Assembly (NCBI GenBank): GCA_966186595.1
Contig: CBIFWO010000005.1
Span: 1 to 48,491 of the forward strand
Length of the DNA: 48,491 nucleotides
Source: JALRBM01 sp966186595
Lineage (GTDB): Bacteria; Patescibacteriota; Saccharimonadia; Saccharimonadales; Saccharimonadaceae
Direction: 5' to 3'
Shown here: piece after piece, positions 45,234-48,491 of the stretch
Position numbering within the stretch: the stretch's first letter is position 1
How the letters are laid out: the number at the start of each line of letters is the position of its first letter
Notes under the pieces: model-generated
The model's input: only the letters and a program-made list of their open reading frames with translations
Told to the model about the DNA's origin: nothing
Databases searched by the model: none
Position numbers and translations under genes: made by a program

Positions 45234-47168
45234 CTAGAATCGTGGAGGCATTTCAACAGTGTAGACTGTCTGGGCCTTGTTATTACCCTGCGACCTTAGG
45301 AGCGCCCAAAGATGCGCGTCTGGTCGAAGGTTGAACCGCTCAGCCGGATCACCTGACTCATTACCCGTTCCAGAGCCAGCTGTACGGTTAAGCAGAAGTC
45401 TATTTGTAACGACGGGGCCGTTGACCTCTAGTCTCGCTCCACACTTATTCGAGGTAAGATTGCCGGTAAAGTTCGAGCAAGTGTTAACAACGCCACTCGC
45501 TACCAGCCAACCGTCGATTCGCGTCACACCTTCTTCGATATTGATATTCTGCGCAATTATTACCGCCTGTGGAATATCTTGGATACGGCTAATTGAGGCG
45601 TCGTCGTACTGGATATTACCGGCGATCGTCACCGTACCTGTCGCAATTATCACGACCGAACGCCCTACAGGAATAGTACCGCCGGTAATCCTGAGGTTGC
45701 CCGCCGTATGAACGAGAACCGGCTGGTCATTCCCTGTTGCCAAGCTCCCTACATCAACATCACCACTGATCGCTTGCTTGTTCTGAATACTGCCAAAGAA
45801 TGACGCAATACCAGGTGCTGGACGGAAGCCAGCTGCTGGTGCATATTGACCAAAAGACGGATTACCAGTCGCATTTACGTTGGCAAACGTGAGTCTACTC
45901 CAGGCGTTTTGGCTATTGTCCGTCTGATCAGCCAAGCCCGATCCCGATGCAAATCGCGAATTTGCGCCCACTGAAAATGCTCCGTACTCTACCCAGCTTC
46001 CAAATACTTTATCCGTCCCGTTCACATTTTTTGTACTCGTGCTCGTATTGATAATACCTCGGACGCCAACATCTCCTCCCCAAATCTGTACCTTTGGCTT
46101 TTTTCCCACTGTAGTACAAACTGGTTTTGCATGCGCCCAATTACTATCATCGTTCGACGCGGGCTGAACTGACAACGTAAAACAAATCCTCGTTCCCACT
46201 GGCACATCACCTACATTATGGCCTGATGTATTAAGGGCTGTTGTCCCCAATGGAAAAACCTGATTCCCCTTTGCAACGTTGCGGCAGTCTGCAACCCCGC
46301 TCTCAAAGTAATTGCCGTTAGGACCTCCTCCACCGGATTGGCACGGTGCCGTTGGTGAAAAAGTCACCCCCTCATCCTCGTGTGGCGCCTTTTGCCCTGG
46401 CTGCACCGTAATCATCGTGATTTCCCATTGCGTCGGCTGACTGTCTACCTCACCAGTATTCTCAACCCTGGTCAGCGCACTCATCTGAGCTCCGGCCTCT
46501 ATTTGCGTAGGAGTAATACTGTTCACTGTCGGTGTAAGGTCATAATTTCGTGGTCGCTCAAGAGCCTCCAATGTTCCAACTGGGTTAGCACAGTCCTTCT
46601 TGATCGCATACAGCGGCTGACCTGTCGTCGGACTATAAAAGACAATACTCCATGCAGCTGTTTGGGCCGATGGATACCACGCCACGTCTACATTACTCGA
46701 TCGAGTGTTGAGCCCACCAAAGTTGTAAAACACATTATAGTTTGTAAACGGTGCCCAATAACGAACTGTCGCATCCCATTCACCAAACTGCTGACAGGCA
46801 ACATTCTTTGGCGTCCCGGGTGGGTAGCCGAGCATTGTGAGCACAATAAACGCAGCACCTGTCCCATTCTGCCCACCATTCACTACACCGCCGCCACAAC
46901 CCAGGTGACCGGCGACTGTTGCAACCAGTTGATCGACATTATTAACATTTAACATCGCCGGTGCACTAATTACGTTATTTCGTAGCGTCCCCGGACCACC
47001 ATCGTATGCACCAGTAAAGTATCCGTAATAACAATCACGGCCATTTGGTGTACACATATCAGCCAGGACCTTTTCTGCAAAAATAACCAGTGGACTAAGC
47101 ATCATGACAAGCGCCGTCACACCAATAATTACTTTTCGCCCTACCTTCCCACCAAAGACAAATGTCAT
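45234..47168 (-). CDS. large secreted protein upstream of the pilus operon
   Basis: 644 residues, family not recognised. Signal peptide (KVIIGVTALVMMLSPLVIFA then EKVLADMC). The mature part has many Gly/Asn/Thr residues and paired Cys, a domain with GTLRNNVISAPAM and a Cys-rich central region (~190-350), and a C-terminal region with short repeated beta-strand phrases (LVHTAGNLRITGGTIPVGRS, VIIATGTVTIAGNIQ, AVIIAQNINIEEGVTRIDG), suggesting a beta-solenoid or polymer-forming fold. No LPxTG motif. Overlaps the TPR-like gene by 4 nt, so they form an operon. A pilus-associated adhesin is possible, inferred from proximity. Confidence 0.75.
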   Translation of the reverse strand: MTFVFGGKVGRKVIIGVTALVMMLSPLVIFAEKVLADMCTPNGRDCYYGYFTGAYDGGPGTLRNNVISAPAMLNVNNVDQLVATVAGHLGCGGGVVNGGQNGTGAAFIVLTMLGYPPGTPKNVACQQFGEWDATVRYWAPFTNYNVFYNFGGLNTRSSNVDVAWYPSAQTAAWSIVFYSPTTGQPLYAIKKDCANPVGTLEALERPRNYDLTPTVNSITPTQIEAGAQMSALTRVENTGEVDSQPTQWEITMITVQPGQKAPHEDEGVTFSPTAPCQSGGGGPNGNYFESGVADCRNVAKGNQVFPLGTTALNTSGHNVGDVPVGTRICFTLSVQPASNDDSNWAHAKPVCTTVGKKPKVQIWGGDVGVRGIINTSTSTKNVNGTDKVFGSWVEYGAFSVGANSRFASGSGLADQTDNSQNAWSRLTFANVNATGNPSFGQYAPAAGFRPAPGIASFFGSIQNKQAISGDVDVGSLATGNDQPVLVHTAGNLRITGGTIPVGRSVVIIATGTVTIAGNIQYDDASISRIQDIPQAVIIAQNINIEEGVTRIDGWLVASGVVNTCSNFTGNLTSNKCGARLEVNGPVVTNRLLLNRTAGSGTGNESGDPAERFNLRPDAHLWALLRSQGNNKAQTVYTVEMPPRF

Positions 47169-47701
47169 ACTTTCTTCTCCAATGCAGCGATCAAATAGTC
47201 ATAGGTCGCGATCATATCAGGTGTTTGAGCCCCCGACGACACAGCATAATCTTTAGCCCGTTTATATGTATCAAGGGCCAGTTTATACTCCTTGGCCCGC
47301 TCAGCTGTTGCCGCCATATTCTCTAGTTCCACCTCAGGCAATTTTCCCTCATCATCCAGCTTTTTGTAAATTTCAACTGATTCCTTCAATTTACCCGCGT
47401 TCGCATATGCTCCAGCGAGGAGGAGTTGCATTTTTGGATCGGTCGCGTTCTTTTGCCCCTCGATCAGCTGAATCGCACCGTTATAGTCACCCGTACCATA
47501 TTTTTTGTTCACTTCACTGACGAGGTCTTGCTGCTTGTCTTCGGCATACTGAGTAACATCCTTCTTCACCTTTGATGGCTCAGATGAAGAGAAGAACCTC
47601 CCTCCCTGCGCCTGCCAAATCCAAAATGCAACCAGCCCACCAAATAACACAACGACGATAGCCGAGATAATAATGATCTGTTTCTTAGTAAATTTTATCA
47701 T
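47165..47701 (-). CDS. membrane-anchored TPR-like protein
   Basis: 178 residues. One N-terminal transmembrane helix (IIIISAIVVVLFGGLVAFWIW, 9-29), then a helical region with TPR-like repeats (YGTGDYNGAIQLIEGQK; MQLLLAGAYANAGKLKESVEIYKKL; EYKLALDTYKRAKDYAVSSG). Probably an extracellular or periplasm-facing scaffold for the secreted protein encoded next, inferred. Its own promoter is at 47729-47758. Confidence 0.8.
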   Translation of the reverse strand: MIKFTKKQIIIISAIVVVLFGGLVAFWIWQAQGGRFFSSSEPSKVKKDVTQYAEDKQQDLVSEVNKKYGTGDYNGAIQLIEGQKNATDPKMQLLLAGAYANAGKLKESVEIYKKLDDEGKLPEVELENMAATAERAKEYKLALDTYKRAKDYAVSSGAQTPDMIATYDYLIAALEKKV

Positions 47702-47728
47702 GCCTTAAACCGCGCTTTCACTGCGGTC

Positions 47729-47758
47729 ATAATAGCATAAGTGTTACCGTAGCAGCAA
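47729..47758 (-). promoter_or_regulatory. promoter of the TPR-like/secreted-protein operon
   Basis: On the minus strand TTGCTG (47753-47758), 18 nt, TATTAT (47729-47734) preceded by TGC. Start near 47722. A short hairpin (ACCGC/GCGGT) sits in the ~20-nt leader. Confidence 0.65.
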
Positions 47759-47762
47759 TGTA

Positions 47763-48491
47763 CTATGCCGCTTTCATCGTGCTCGGGTCAATCCCGCTCA
47801 ATTGAACGAGTTGAGAAAAATAAGGTCTCGCGGCATCTGCTAGTTGACGTGGCTTTGTCTGTTCGGGTCCTATCCCCTGCTTTATTAGCTCAAAACTTGC
47901 GCGCTGCAAAGACAATTCCGTCAGGGCACTGACAAGCTCATTGTAAGAAACGAGATCCTGACCACGATAGCGAAGAAGCGTATTTAATTCAACAGGCTCG
48001 GGAGCTCGCGCAATTCCTTTGCGCACCTCAACTCCGGATGGCAATATGGTATCACTAAGTAAACCGGCAGGACACCGCTTGCTAAATTCATTAACTGCTT
48101 TCTCCACTTCTCCTTCCGTTCCAGGGGAAGCGTAAGCAAGTAATATATCATAACGATGCGCCAACCCTTGTGCAACTTTGTAGTAGATGCGATCTTCCAA
48201 ACCTAAAGCTTTAAGCGTATGCGTCCAAACCTCAACAACCTCCTCAGGTTTGCCATTGAGCCTAGGGGAAATATAATAGCGATCAATTACCTCATCGTTA
48301 TCCTGCTCGCGGCCATTCACATGCCAGAAAGGTGCGGTCTCTTGCTCCTCTATATTCTTTTGTCCAGTTATATTGTCATGAATCGCCCGCTCGTATCGTT
48401 CCTTAGCATCGTCATCCAGCTTTGCTTCGTCCGTCTTCCTTAACAAGTTGTTATATCCAGCACTAAGTCCACGCTTAAAACCCGGCATCCG
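47763..48491 (-). CDS. hypothetical protein, truncated at the window edge
   Basis: At least 241 residues. The visible ATG at 48488 is only 3 nt from the window end, so the true start may lie outside. Mixed alpha/beta composition without a signal peptide or membrane helix in the visible part (WHVNGREQDNDEVIDRYYIS; YYKVAQGLAHRYDILLAYAS; GIARAPEPVELNTLLRYRGQ). Family not recognised; a distant HopA1-like fold crossed my mind but I could not support it. The stop is 4 nt from the promoter of the following operon. Confidence 0.6.
   Translation of the reverse strand, partial: RMPGFKRGLSAGYNNLLRKTDEAKLDDDAKERYERAIHDNITGQKNIEEQETAPFWHVNGREQDNDEVIDRYYISPRLNGKPEEVVEVWTHTLKALGLEDRIYYKVAQGLAHRYDILLAYASPGTEGEVEKAVNEFSKRCPAGLLSDTILPSGVEVRKGIARAPEPVELNTLLRYRGQDLVSYNELVSALTELSLQRASFELIKQGIGPEQTKPRQLADAARPYFSQLVQLSGIDPSTMKAA

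Noticed and set aside
1..48491. CRISPR arrays, insertion sequences or prophage genes
   Set aside because: No spaced direct repeats, no transposase and no phage structural genes were seen; XerC is the only recombinase and looks chromosomal.

Overview
The window looks like a chromosomal segment of a Candidatus Saccharibacteria (TM7, Patescibacteria/CPR) bacterium or a close relative. Three things point that way: the 5' end of a 16S rRNA with a TM7-like helix pattern, the set and style of the proteins (a monoderm-type type IV pilus locus without a secretin, an LPxTG-like surface protein, a HerA/VirD4-like ATPase, a short ThrRS), and the standard genetic code. TGA is a normal stop here (comM ends in TGA), which argues against the UGA-Gly lineages Absconditabacteria and Gracilibacteria. 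The assignment is from sequence recognition only; no search was run.

Layout. 1-5480 (minus): 16S rRNA start with boxA and promoter, then gyrB-gyrA-DUF212 read towards it. 5485-11515: an LPxTG-type surface protein and a small membrane protein (plus), facing a HerA/VirD4-like ATPase operon (minus). 11534-13205: about 1 kb of unexplained non-coding DNA, a candidate small RNA with a near-consensus promoter and terminator, and tmRNA (minus). 13190-15920: comM, then infC-rpmI-rplT, with infC starting at AUC. 15924-20534: rnpB, a Nudix-RNase HI fusion, tRNA-Pro, an M50 protease, an HTH-Nudix protein, rpmB, and a degenerate MBL-fold / HTH-nucleotidyltransferase pair. 20538-24392: thrS-HAD-ATL-miaA behind a T-box riboswitch. 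24387-27738: tRNA-Val, a 39-codon small gene, NrdR, a membrane glycosyltransferase, and tRNA-Gly, -Thr and -Asp. 27764-32670: an oxidative-stress and folding operon (PH-domain protein, SurA-like foldase, Mn-type SOD, DUF417-like protein), a kinase-like protein, tRNA-Arg, and uppP-ndk. 32681-45213: xerC, then a near-complete type IV pilus locus read on the minus strand (PilM, N, O, a small PilP-like protein, PilB, PilT, PilC, major pilin, PilD, four minor pilin-like proteins). 45234-48491: a large secreted protein, a TPR-like membrane protein and a truncated unknown gene.

Regulatory style. Most transcription starts I can infer use an extended -10 (TGN-TATAAT type, often TGCTATAAT). Several first-in-operon genes have this box only 6-10 nt before their start codon and no Shine-Dalgarno, which implies leaderless or nearly leaderless mRNAs, while internal operon genes often have AAGGAG-like sites. 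tRNA-Val and the thrS operon face away from each other and share one palindromic -35 hexamer (TTGCAA). The best candidates for undescribed biology are this promoter architecture, the compact thrS T-box, the orphan small RNA with the adjacent 1-kb structured non-coding region, and the tiny leaderless gene at 24669.
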